The position numbers and the translations under genes were made by a program. Shown piece after piece: positions 22,201 through 35,888 of a stretch of 64,000 nt of DNA. Source of the stretch: Hymenolepis diminuta. Taxonomy: Eukaryota; Platyhelminthes; Cestoda; Cyclophyllidea; Hymenolepididae. How positions within the stretch are numbered: position 1 is the stretch's first letter; every line of letters begins with the position of its first letter. The stretch spans positions 3,529,033 through 3,593,032 of the forward strand of contig CAADRB010000008.1 of the NCBI GenBank assembly GCA_900708905.1, in the 5' to 3' direction. The notes under the pieces are model-generated. The model saw nothing but the letters and a program-made list of their open reading frames with translations. It ran no database searches and was not told where the DNA came from.

Positions 22201-25200
22201 CAATGTTTTGTTAAACCAAACTTTTCTCTAGATTTATCTTTCAGGTATTCAAAAAGTTCATTGTCCAAAGGGTCGCAATGCACACCCGAACTTTACAAAA
22301 TCTTCACATTTCAAGCACGAAATCTTTTACTCTTTCCCTCTCCCTTCAGTAGATGGATTACTAAAAACTACGGATACCTCTATAAAAATTGTATTTCATA
22401 CCAGCATCATGACACGGATTTAGTTTTTTCATTCAAATGGACTGAAAAGTGTAAGTCATGCTAGTGAAACTGTTAAAATAGGATTTAAGAAATATGGAAA
22501 TTTTGACATGAGACGAAATCTTTCTTTTTAATTTGTTTTTCTACATTCAGAGATAAGATTTTGTAGGTCCAGCTCAATCTGGATCATATGTCTGCTCTGC
22601 CTCTCCATGTATTGGCTGTCTGATAGCTGATACCGCTGCCTTAATTCTCAATTGCTCATCACCAAGCAAAGAACTCGATATCAGTCAACAGCCTTGACTT
22701 CCTAAATTTCCCCTGTTTCTAAAAACACGAATTATTCTTGCACAGTATGTTCACTTGTTCTCTTCTCACCAAACTCCGTTTTCTACTCCTTTCCATTCCG
22801 TCCTACTTGTCTGAAAAATTCTTGATTTTGATCTTGAATCGAGAAAGGCTGTTGCTCTAAATAAGTTCAGTTGGATTTTTTAACATTCCAATTTTCCGTT
22901 TATTTTACGTTTTGGTAACAATTCATACTGAAATTCGGAAAAGAAGGAGAATAAAAAATGGAGATATTTCTTAAGACAATCTAGTAATACTGAAGGTTAA
23001 AATAACTTTGATGGCATGTTTAGGGCTATTTACAAGAAATATGAAAAGGATTTTGCCCTCGATTTTTAATTAAGAAGATGTCCGACCGATAACTGGCAAT
23101 GCACAGGAGTATTTTCCTAAAATCTAAAAATTTTCTTGACACTACTCTGACAAATCACGGTATCACCGCTGTTACCTATTAATTAAAGATGAAAATGTGC
23201 TCGTGATTAATTACGACAGAGGAATTCCAAAAGAATTGGTGCAAAGAAAAGACAAGAACAAAAGGTAAATCCCTATGGTATAGCATAAAATTGAGAAAAG
23301 GCGGAAGAAAATGGATCCAACGACATTATACTCTGTTCCAAATACTATCCATCAAGAACTATCATTTATTCATCAACTTTCAATCTGTAGAGATAGAATC
23401 GGTAAATCTCTTCAAAGAAACCGCCTATTTTTGGCTATAGTACAGCTTTTAAGCTCAGTGTATTCAATTATTACAGAGACTTTCGTGTTTTAAATGTTGT
23501 TTTCCTTATCAGTATGAACCCATCAGTTGTTTGAAATGTGATTTGAACACTTATAAAAATTTAACTATCAATTATAAATGTTAAAAGACAATCAGAAGAA
23601 AATAGGCAATCTAAGGGAAACATCTCTAAAGTGACTATTTTTATTTGATCCAGTGGTATAATATTATTAATTTTACATAATTAGTAATACCTGATTACAT
23701 AAATATAACTTCCTCTAACATTTAGAAGAGAGATATAAGAACTGGAGTTGAAATAATCATTTCAACAAATTCAAACACTAATAATTTACAGGAAAATTGG
23801 CAATTTTAAATAAAAAACCCAAACCACCGTTCATTCGATTATTATATTGCTATATCACTAGAAAACCAAGAAACCCCAGTAGATAATTTAAATAAATTAA
23901 TCCAGTCTTAATTAAAGAGGGATATCAAACGTAAATTCAACGAAAGTGAAACCCATTCAGAATAGTTAAACAAACAGAGCATAATAAGCATCTATTTTAA
24001 GGATGGTAGATCAAGAAGCGAATTGCATTGTTATAGGGAGGAAACAAATATTATGTCCTCAAGGTTGAAAGTTAATGCATAATAGAATAAATAAAACAGA
24101 GCTTTTAATAATTCTACTTTAATCAGCTGAAATCGTTATTGAAATCTCCCCAAATTTCAATGTGCTCCTACAATCTCTCCCTTGTTATGAGCTACAAACA
24201 AATACAAATATTTCTTAATAAGTAAAAATGAGCATGATTTACGCAAATTGAGTACCGCGGTGTTGCCGTTTACTCAAAATCTTTTTGATCTGTCACTCAT
24301 GAAATAGGGCTGGTGAAAATTAAATTTTATAAATCACTGTCTGCTTGTCATTAAATATTCCTTTTAGGTAAAATTCGCTTCTCAAATCTAGAAAACAGTG
24401 CAATTTTTTTTATTTGAGCGCTAATTTTGTAGGGAATTTAAATAAAAACAAAACAATTAAATCCCGATAATCACCAATTTCAGCGATTCCGTTAACTGAT
24501 TGGTCACTTTAGATGAGTATATACCAGGCTTGGTATCAGAGTTTCTCAATAAGATCAACCTTATCTGTGTAATAACATTGATTCCTCCAGCCACTTATCC
24601 GGGACACAACAAATCAATTTTGGGTGGGTAAAACGTCAACGAAACAACCCGCCTTCTTAGATATATATATATATATATACGTTGAAAAACTCTCTAGGAA
24701 TTTGTATCTTATGATACCATAACACAATAGACTTACCACTATCGTGTCTAGACTTCTCCATAACTTTGTTTTTGTTGTGTCTAGAGGCTACTAAATTGAC
24801 AAACGCGTGAAAATAGGTATTATTGTAATCTACCTTCTTAATAGTGCATCTCCCTTTGAATTGCTTCACATACATATGTATTCATTTACCATTTTCATCG
24901 CTCTTGTAAATTAAGCCTAGAATATTCATACACTAATTAGCTTAAAAACGCTTGCTTCATGGCATCTCCAGTCTACGCTTTTTATGGAAGGTTCATGATC
25001 TGCAAGTTACAAATATATGACCATGGATTTCTGTTTTAAATATGTATGAGCCTTATCTAGTCATATAATCCATTGTTTTTAATGCATTTTATTAATTAAA
25101 TACGGCAAGAAGACCTTGAAATATATGCATTTTATATGCTTAGATAAACTTAACTCTGAAAAATGTTCATAAGTTATAAATGATGACCTATATATTTAGA

Positions 25201-28200
25201 TCCCTTGCCGGCAACCTGAAGGACATTCATTCTAAAAGACCTTATCACCCAGCAAACTTCTCAATCACCAAGCATTTTTTAAAATCCCAGATGGAATTTC
25301 TCACTATTTTTACTTACTCTAGCCCGTAAATACATAGATTCCTCAGCCTGACTTCCACACCCCGATTTCTACCACACACTGGCAGGACATCTAACCATAT
25401 TCTTATTACAAGCTCCTGCAGCCAGGTCGTCTAACCAATTCATCTCCATCTGTAGCTCCACCTCCCAGCTACTAACTCCTACACCTCGACTACCATCTGC
25501 TTTTGTAGCCCTCCCTCTTTCTCTCCTTATTTCTCATTGAATTCTTTACTCTTCTAAGTAGTTTTCCTTCTAAATCTTCGTTGATCCACATTTTGACACT
25601 CCTGTTTTACAGACCTGCGACTGGTGACCATCTAGTCCAATTCGGTAACAACTGCTGTATAATTATATTAATCAAGTCGTAGGTACGTTTCCTTTTTTAA
25701 ATTCAGTGCGACTTTTCGCATAGCACTTTATCCTAACTTGAATATCGTCGTTGAGTTTGTTTCGGCACATTATTTGATTTGGCTCCTTAATTACTTTCTT
25801 AAACGCTTTAAAACATAATATCCTATGTCTAGGATTTTTTAGCTATGGGATAGAATAGCGCACGGGCATGAACAAATGAGTATATCTATTACCTCTTCTG
25901 TGTTTCTTAGGGATTTACCAACTGGTGTTGCCCTACAATGCGCACATTTGAAAGAAATGCAGGCACAAATCATTTGGATTTAAAACTTGCATTCTTTGGC
26001 TGCCTTTTTGAGGTATATGTACAATTTATAATAAAACCGAGCTATCAGAATATACTTGGGCTTAAAGCTATTAATATTTATCTGTCTGTTATCAGAAATT
26101 AGAGATAATTGCAAAGATTTGTTTCCAAGTTGTCTAGTAAGTTGATATTACTTTAATTATGCTTTTATTATTTTTATTTTCTAATAAGTGCAAATTTTGT
26201 GACAGTTAATGATAAAATCAAGTAGAAAAATATAGAAAAACAGAATATTTACGCTGACCCGATTTCCATTTTCAATTTCATCACTATTTATTTATTTACC
26301 TTTTAAATCGGTACCGTTTCCACCCTTCCCATTAATTTTTAAAATCATAAAATGTTGCCTACACAGTGACCTATAATAGGCACACAGAAATCCCAACCTC
26401 TATTTGGTCCCCAAATCTAAAGGGACTTTAAAAAATCCTCAAACCCTTTTGCCATATCTCTTCAAGTGAAAAGACTGCACTTTAAAGGGCTTATTCACTC
26501 GATACATTGTACTACTCTCATGGCCTTTGCTGTTTTCTCCCTCAATTCAATCCACTTTGTCTATTTTATCGCCTTTGTCGTCGGCGGTCATGTCCTCTGG
26601 ATAACAATGGAAGGATACAATAGGTTTTGATTTCAGCCATGACTATCCATTCAAGCAGAAAATACGCGCTTAAAATGAATGCAATATCAGCCTTTCTAAC
26701 TTCATTTCAATAAATGCTTTTTACCAGTCGTCGGTTTCATAGGAGAAACAGACTCCACCCTTAAAATTAGCCTTGATACAATCTCTCTCCCTCTCTCTCT
26801 CTTGGCTTCTTGCTTTACTACTATTTCTTTACGTTAGATAGAAAACAATAAGACGCTTCTAGTAGAGATAATAAATAAGCCATATGTAATGGAAATTGTT
26901 GGGAGCGATTTAAAACAATACGCGTTTGGTTTTTTGACGGGTATCTCATACTTGAATGAGAATTATGAAGAGATTTTATTGATGGTTAATTGCTATTATT
27001 GGCAAATGAATAAAGGGATAAATCGGATATCGATTTCAGTAAAGATGTTATTGATTACGTAATGAAAAAATACAACTTAATTGTTTCAATATGACTTTGT
27101 TTTATTAAAATGACCTTATGTGTTTCAATCTATTCCTTGAGCATTTCGAGATGCATTCTGTCGGATATTGCTATGGTTAGGCATGAAAGCCTCAATTACA
27201 ATCAGATTATTAATGCCATTTATACCAAAACAAAATAAATTTAATAACTTTTAATCAAGTTCCGTTGGAATATAAAGCTTAAGTTTGAAAAAAGGAAAGG
27301 AGAAACAAGATTAGACAATCAGGGAACCAAGAGATTACTTTCTCATCTGAATCTGCTTACCAGATTCGACTACGCCTATCTCAATTTAGTGACTTATTTT
27401 TCTGGCATTTTCTGGATTTAATAGTCATCTTCTCTTCATTCAAAACTTATGGCAAATTACTATCAATTAAAATACTCATTAATCTAAATATCATGTGCGA
27501 ATTTGCAGCAAATCATGAACTAGTGCCTTTTCCTGTTCTTTTCATGTGTCAAGGCTTATTGAAACTGAGGGTCTACAATACAGATACGCATTCCTTTTAT
27601 TTGCGGATAATGATCAGCAAGACTTACGATTCATTATTATCATTATTTGTGCCAGCTTAGCTTCCACTGGTTTATAACTCAGCCTACTCTACTTGAGTGA
27701 AAATAATATTTCACCTTTATTCAAGCCAATATGCATAATCTTTTCTGTACTGATTTTCCAAAAGATTTATGAGTTTGTAACAAAGAGTTTCATCAGTTAG
27801 GACTTTGACATCCATTTGTCTTTAGCTTTCATTCGTTGAGCAATATTTTAAATAAATTTCTATATATAATTGTGTTCCTCTTGCAATAGATAATAGTAGT
27901 TAGAACATTCTTAAGGATTGGCTTGTTAATTTGATTGAGTTTTAATTAGAACCGAATTGGAATTAAAACCAACGCCGGCGGGAAAAAAATTAAGCAGTTA
28001 CATACTTCCATCCTCACCGTGTTCTGTAGGTGCTTCATGTCACTCGCTTTGTTCAACCTTTGCATGTATGAAAATGCTTCATCGTACAACTTCGTTAATA
28101 AGCTTTTCTCTTAAAGTCATGTCTGAGCAATCCTTAAACACAGTCCCTTTCTGTACCAACACAATAAGATGCATTCAAATTCGCCCTCGTCTTCTTTTTA

Positions 28201-31200
28201 AATTTGGGGCAGATTTGGTCATTCAAATTAACTTATTACTACAGACATCTCGGTTAGCAGTAGAAAGCGCTAATCTCTTGTTAATTGCATATTATCAACA
28301 GAAAAGTTTACAGTCCAAGTGTCCCCTGTTTGATTTATCTATTTAAAGAATTGAAGCAATTTTGATGGCTAACAGTTAGACAACGAATATAAACGAAGGA
28401 CTGTTATGTATAAGCTCAATGAAATGTGTTTTATTTTCGTTAAAAGAAGGACTACCCTGTTCGCTCAAAATCCTAAGTTATAGTCCACTTGAGCATTATT
28501 AAGAGGCAAGCATAGTTAAATCAAACTATCTGGATCTTGTGACATCAAAAACATAATCTTAATTAACTGGAAAGTAAAATGAATTGAATGAAATATCAAT
28601 GAAATGGATTTAAAATAGCCCTCCGATGATAGTTTTATAATGCAGTAATTTAGTTGGCCAGGTCAACACTGGGTAAGTAAATATAGAGCTTGCCTTAGAA
28701 AAAAATGATAAACTTAGCAATAAATGTAGAAAGAAATTGGATTTACAGTCGGGGTGCAAAAACTACGTAGATTAAAGATAAGATTGTTGCAGTTTGCTTT
28801 TGGGGGCTGTGGGCGAACAAAATACTGGTTTTTAAGATGGCTAATTCCTTTCTCAAGCTCTCCTTTACATTTTTTATTGTCATCTGATTTGTACGGCATC
28901 TTTTGTATGAAATTGAATTAAGTCATGGAATTAGGATTACAAAGATGAATTATGGTAAATTTTGATTGGATTGCCAAATTGTTATAAACATCAATAATTT
29001 ACTTTACTTAATGCAACTGCCCAACATAATCAATAATTCAGTAGAATTCTCAAACAATCTAAAATATAAATTAATATTCGGTTTTCTGAAAATGCGATAT
29101 ATTCATTAAAATGGAGAATAATTAAACGGTGATGCATAAGATCCGACTGGATGTCATTGTTTAAATAAAATACCATTAGTTTTGAACTTCTTCTTAGTGG
29201 CGTCCTTTATTTGCTATGGAAATGAGCAAGCACTTCGTCTTTCCAGCGTCTAAATTTTCCGAGGTATACTTCAAACAACAAATTTTAACCGGTTTGCAAA
29301 ATAGTATTTGTGTGACGTAACCACTATATTGATCCCCTCTGTAAACCTACATCACTACTACTCGCATCTTGCCATTTACACAAAAGTCACCCTCAGTCTT
29401 CTGAGTTTCATTGTTGAGCCCCATAAACTTCCCCAAACCAAGCTCCTCACTTCCTCTTCTCCATCTTATCGTGTTTTGAGAATCAAAAGAGTTAAGAAGG
29501 GTGTAACTCAGCTGGACTTCTGTAGTCTCTTAGATAAATAAATTATCACTAACTTTCTCCTTCTGTAGGTACTCGACAATCCACCATACATCATTACGAT
29601 TATCATCTTCTAAAATCACAATTATCCTGCACTTTACTAAGCGAGATTAGTAAAAATCAATAAATCTGATTGATATTACCTCTAATACAGAGTTGCTTGC
29701 AACTTCGAATTCATTAAATAGGTATTAAATTGCCTTCAATCGGGTTATTTTCACGGGTGTTTCAGCCGCAAATCTCAGCTTATCTTACATACTCTCTGCA
29801 ATCAAAAAGTCGATATTGGTGCTATCGTTCGACCTTTTAATTAGCACCATTTGAAATGTAAATGTGTTCATAATAAACAGCACTTTATTACTGGTCTGTG
29901 AAATTTGATAATGAAGATGTGGGGCAATGCATATATCCCACATAGTCCTGGATATTTATTTTTTAAAAGAAATTAACCTTTTAATATTTTGAAGGTGTTA
30001 AGTCCAAGGAGGCACCAGCCACAATTAAGGTTTATTGAGAGATCTTCGATTTCATGAAAAGGGGTGTACTGTATTAATTTTCTCTTCATTTGGTAAATGA
30101 AATATTGAAAGCTCAATGTATACCTATTTTTATCATATTTTCATACAAGCAATTAGAATATATATATTTTTTTAACTTTAGCAAAGTAGATTTGATGTAA
30201 ATGATATTTCTATCTCTTTTTTAATAAAACCTACTTTGTTCCTTAAGGTGAAATTAAAGGACAAACTTTCACGTCAAAATCCAACATTTTTAATTTGATT
30301 TAATAATCGATTTAATACAATACATGTATAATTAAGCCAATGTAATGAGGAAGTATTATAAATCAGGAATACATCTATTAAATTGTTATTTGATTTTATT
30401 TATTCTACTCTACTTACTCAATCTCAATTGCGTTCGTGGATCAAATATCGAATTTGGCTTTTGCCACGTGGGCCTATCATAGCTTTCCTTTCTCAATTAT
30501 TGGCAAAATATCAAGACTTTAATAAATTTTTATTTTTAAATATTACCACATGTGTATATCATAAAATTTAATTACTACACCCTTGTTTCCAGTGATAAGA
30601 TAATCTGCAAATGTGATTAAATTGGGAATATGCCTAATTTTGTTAAAAATAGTATTGGCACTACAACAGAGTACTAAAGCTATTTCGGTGCACTTACACA
30701 TATAAATGCCTGTCCATTTCGTAATATTAAAAATTTTATGAACATTTTTCAAATAAAAAGAATTGAGCGTCCAGCGATTGATTATATTATATGGAAAGGT
30801 GACCATATAATAATTTTCAAAAATTTTCTGTGGTATAATCTCAAAGAGAGTAATCAAATAAATATTTGAATCCAATTCGAATTTAAAGAAATATATAGAG
30901 GCTACTGTAAAGAGTAAAAATCGATGACCAGATTTTCCAAATCAGAATACCAAGAATTGGGAGTTGACCAAATTAAATTGTTCCAAGGTAAATGAAATTG
31001 CGGAGTTTAAGGGAAGAAAGAAGATTAGAAATGAGAAATAAAAACTGAAAATAAAGATCGGGAAAGTTAGCTTAAGAGCTTACTCCATGCTTTACTTAGA
31101 ATCCTAATATCTGGAATTTAATATCAACACTTGATAGTATTGTAAAAAATAACAGAGAAATTGATGAAATGAAGAAAAAGAAATTTAAGTTCCAATATAA

Positions 31201-33720
31201 GATAAAATGAAGTGCTTACATATCATCGAGTGTATTGTCTTTATTTTCTTTTGTGCTATTTGTATTTATTTGGAGTTGAAATGGGAGACTCAGAAACATG
31301 AGATCGAAAAATAATCTTTATTCCTGTTGCATGCTACTGAATTAAATAAAGTAGCGCAAATTATTTCACGGGGAATGTTAAGTGTTTTAGGAATTACGTT
31401 CATTAGGTCTAAAAATTAATCAGACAAATATCAAACTATAAAATAACGTTCTCTAGGTATTTAATTTTTTATCTGTCAATTTTTCTTCTGAACGCAAGCA
31501 CTTAGTTTAAACTAAGACTTTAATCATAGAGTGCAAAGAATTTCAAAATTCATATGCTTCTTATTTTGCCACCATTAAAACTTCAAATTAAATAAATACT
31601 TGGAATGTATCGACTCATAATGACTCACAAGAATGAATGAACGATTCTGTCCCATTAAGCGATGATACATATGCATGGATATTTGCAAGCATTCATGTAC
31701 TTTAATTCTTTATGTGGGAACTAGGATGAAGATAGTGGGCAAGATTGCAAAACTCCTAATAGGATAACTCAAAACGTTCATAACTGAAATCACAGATAAA
31801 ATCAGAAAGTTCAAAAGTTCACATACAGAATAAAACCCACTTAATAGGCAATCGAAATAACAGCAAGTTGTACTCGGTTATAGTTTAGAGTGGTGTAAAG
31901 AAGAATTATGATTCATTAAGAGTGACATATAATTTCATTTGTAATTACTCGAATTTAAGTTGACTCAGTATATTTTGAGAAATTTTTCAAGTTTAAAATC
32001 ATTCAGAAATTATTCAGTGACGAAGTTAAACATTTTAAATTTTAAAAGGGAAATACATGGCTTCAAATAAAGTGCTTTCTTTTTTCAATTTTATTGGTCT
32101 ATTTACTTTTCTACAGATATTTGTTAAAATAACTAATATTTTTAAAAAATGAATACAGTTTAGAAAATCTGGACACGATAAATTGTCAATCACCTCCAAA
32201 ACAGATGGAAATGACTTTTATCTCATTTAACGTATGTGGACCATTTATTTAAAATGCTGCTCATTTTGAAAACTTTATTATGTATATATATGATAAAACT
32301 ATGTTAACAATCAGACGATAATTTTGCCAGCAAAATTCTCCTCAGAAAAAAGGACTTACAAATTTCTTGAAATTTAATAATCATTCGTTTTAAGAGTACA
32401 ATATCGATTGAACAAGATCTGGTACTCCTTAATCATAGATTATATGCATTCATTTCATTGATTTTGTGCATGACAAAGAAAAGCCTTTTACATACTTTAT
32501 TCATGGCAAAGCATCTGAACAAACCGTAGAACAGATTCGTCATGTACGAAGAGAAGAGGGATGAAAAGTGAACCAGAATTATAAAATAATGCTAAATCAT
32601 CGTAAATTTCTTGATAAATCTAAATTCAGAAAACTCATTTTCATCTTAATGGGCAAGGTTTACTATTTCATGCTTTAAAGTTCCAAAGTTCGAATTTCAT
32701 AATCTGAACACTAATGCGATATTCAGCACTTGTTAACCAAAGCTCTTGTACCTTCAATAACGGTAAATCTTATCTACTCTTAAAACCGAGAGTAGAGAAC
32801 CGATAAGACATTTTTAGCGCAAGCGTTTTCTTTAATTATCTTTTCATTTATGGAAAATCGCTTCCCCATATGCGGCTTGATCTATTTCGAAAACTCGGCT
32901 AGCTTCTCTGCGAAATATCAAAAGAAAATCCGGAAAATAAAGAAAAAATAAACTTCACGTTTTTTAATTTTCTTTAGACCAAATCAACTCAAGGAACAGT
33001 ACTTTTATAGATAAGCTTTGACAGAAATCTCACCACTTTATACAGGTATAGCAAATTGATTTTTTGATTTTGATTAGTTTAAGTAAATTGATTTACAATT
33101 TTTGGGATGGAAATTTCAAGTTACTTCGCAAAAATTGTATGCAGAATAAGAACTAATTTTCAACAATCTAAAATCAGAGTTGAACTAAAATTTCAACATT
33201 ACAATAATTCCTAATGATGACTCACATTAATTAAAAAGTTATTCTCAAACCTCAGAGGCATTATAAACCGAGAAAATGATGAAATCAATCCTTTAAAAAG
33301 AGACTGAGAGCTGAACGCCAGTCAAATAGATTGCTTCCAACGTAAATGAACAACTGGGAATATTATTTGTTAAAAAAGATTAGTTCAGGTGACTGATATA
33401 TTTGTAAGGCCAGCGTAATCAATCAAAAGTTCTTGTTCTTTTCCCACTATCTCGACTTTGATAAAGTCATTTGAGACAGTGTAAATATCCAGTTCGTTGG
33501 CAACACGGACTTTACTACTACAGATAAACGTGAAAAGAGTTAAATGTCGCAGAACTTGTGAATCAACGACCAGATTCCGATCTTATATTTCAGCAAGAAA
33601 TACTAATAGATCAAGACGATAGATTTGCAAGAATTATCTGAAAACAATATTTTACTGCAATCAATCCATGTTACCGTTGGTATTACCTAAGCTCCAATTT
33701 CAATATTATTAAACATCCAC
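22201..33720. other. Gene desert, no gene supported
   Basis: More than 11 kb without a recognisable exon on either strand. The longest open frame, 27957-28346 (+, 129 codons), is serine/leucine-rich low-information sequence with no start context or domain. A 110-codon minus-strand frame at 30543-30875 is equally unassignable. C/T-rich tracts occur near 25440-25560 and 29340-29480, an A/G-rich one near 30990-31060, and an AT microsatellite at 24661-24679. I see no tRNA or rRNA gene. Confidence 0.5.
24661..24679. repeat. (AT)n microsatellite
   Basis: About nine AT units, followed by ACGTTG. Confidence 0.85.
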
Positions 33721-33729
33721 TAATTCTAC

Positions 33730-34410
33730 ATTGTGTCAGCAGTTGCTCAGACCCAGAAGGCAGATGACTCTTAAATAAGATTCAGTTCACTTTAATGTGA
33801 AAATGCTACTGAATTGAATTTTAATCAGTGCGAAATGACGACCTATTCATTAAGGTAATTATTGGAGCAGTGGTGAACTTGCACTTCCGGATTTCAGAGT
33901 AGAAGCCTAATAATCGCAATTTATTCGTTAGGGAATGAAATTTACCGTGAACCTGTTAACTTTACTCAGGTCCACGAAAATATTTGATTTGGCTTCTTTG
34001 CAATTACAGTTTTCAATGCTTTTAAAAAATGTCCTGAAATTAGTCGAACTCATAATAAAATCCTTTCACTTATTATCATAGTCAAATGTATTAAGTCTTT
34101 CCCTTATCATTGCTCAATTGCCTCCCTATAAAGCTACGCGCCATTCAGGTTTAAGGAAGAAGAGGGAAGAAACTAACAAATTAATTTTACTTATATAAAA
34201 TCGAATATGTGGTAATTTATTGGTTGTCTGGTTAGCCAATAATTACAGCGATGAATTCTCTACAGGTAGTTTTACATTTCAGGTGTGAGTGTGGAATCTA
34301 ATGCTAGATAATCTGCGCATGAGAAATAAAGTTTCCTTATTTCTTTAGAGTACACCGGGAATATACAATTAAGTTTCATAACAAGTTCCATCAGATTATT
34401 TGGTTGCATT
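33730..34410 (-). mobile_element. Old LTR-like repeat fragments (family B, copy 1)
   Basis: Two parts of a repeat family seen elsewhere in the window lie here. The first is GCAGTTGCTCAGACCCAGAAGG near 33738-33760, matched near 62580 and 63860. The second is TGGTTAGCCAATAATTACAGCGATG ... GGTGTGAGTGTGGAATC near 34228-34300, matched closely at 43058-43135. Read on the minus strand the second part resembles an LTR or LTR fragment. The intervening 400 bases show no coding frame. Confidence 0.5.
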
Positions 34411-35888
34411 CGCATTAATTACTGAAGCTTGGTACAGTCACTTAAAATGAATCATTATATTCCATAAAACATCAAATGGATTTAGTTTTCTTAAGCTATT
34501 TTTCTATATTAGGAAATCGTAAAGAATGTGGCAGTTTTAAGTGGAAATGATCTTCATCTGCCCGCCATAAATATTTGATTCAATAATGTTCTCTTTTGGT
34601 TTTAGAATTATTTCAAAAAATTTTAGTTTGATTAATTTTTCTCTGATATCATCGTTGCCTCGAGTTCAATAAAGCAGGCAGTTGAAGAATTGGAGTCGAG
34701 CTGAGTTCTATAATAAAGAAATCTAAATAAATCCACTTAATGAATGCTGGTTAAGTGCCCCACAAAGAGTTTGATGACTGTTTATTAGAAGTTGAAACCA
34801 AAGAGATCTTTATTAAAGGTTCTTTTTTATTTCCTACTTATATATTTGTCTTTTATTCCATTTCCATAACACTTCGCAATTACTCAGACCTAAATTATTG
34901 TCATAGCACATAGTTCGGTAAAAAAAAGCGATTAAGTTACAACGGTGGCAAAGTGTTCGAACACAGTACCAATTGCCTTAACTGTGAAGTTAATTTTTTT
35001 TATTAATATGTTTCCCGTCATTTCCCGTCAGTGCCAACAAATTTTTTCATTTGCTTTCAATAATTGTCCTCCATTTGAATTTGTACGTCTAGCCCGAGTT
35101 TCATGCATCCTTAAGTAAACAACAGAAAATAAAATGCTTCATTATTAGCTAGTAATTTTTAAATTGTCTGTATTGATAGTAAATTATTTATTAAATCTTA
35201 TTTTTACTCAAAGATATCCAACAATTAAGAATGTCTTGATCGTTTTACATAAATCACAATTGAGATCAATATAGAAAAAAACGTTGTCCTGGACAACCAG
35301 TATTAAAGGATATTTTTATATATTCATTATTTCTAAACATTTCTCACAATTCCAGATGGTTAACCCCATTGAGATTAGAGTATAGCTAACAGCAACAAGT
35401 TGGTGATCTTGACGTGATTAGCGATGACGTAAGATGAATATTTTGGAAACGAAGGGATTCATCCTTCAACCTGAACTCCTTTGTATCCCACACTTTTCCA
35501 CCCATTTTTTATCTTTCAATTTGACTTAACTCCCTCTGGGGCTTAATTACCTCATTTTTACACAAAATACTTTGTTATGAATACTAGGGGCAACCTACGT
35601 TATGCAATTATTACGAATTTTTCACGCAAATTTTCAAAATAGTTGGTGATCATATACAAGAATAAATAAATAACTTTTTCATTAATTAAATGAATCATTT
35701 GAAACCTGAACTTTGCGTCATTAGGAGAAAAGTGTTACAGTTTGTACAAAGGGAAGAAAGGAAATGAAATTAAAGTTCTCGGTAAACAGGAATAGTCAAC
35801 AGTCTTGAGAAAAGAAACAAGGAAATAAGGTAATATATTATCAATCAATCTATTCTTGAAATAGTTCCCTTTTGCTATGTCTTTGTTT
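34411..35888. other. Intergenic, 3' side of the membrane-protein gene
   Basis: AT-rich DNA downstream of the minus-strand membrane-protein stop at 35889. No clear AATAAA is visible on the minus strand in the first 200 bases; AT-rich variants such as GATAATATATT near 35835 could serve. No gene is seen. Confidence 0.5.

Noticed and set aside
24657..24875. 72-codon minus-strand frame ending in a YIYIYI repeat
   Set aside because: It is only a translation through the AT microsatellite.
27957..28346. Longest single open frame in the window (129 codons)
   Set aside because: It begins at a TTG, is S/L/T-rich, has no recognisable motif and has no neighbouring exon signals.
30543..30875. 110-codon minus-strand frame with several cysteines
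   Set aside because: It lies in very AT-rich desert with no family resemblance and no splice or regulatory context.
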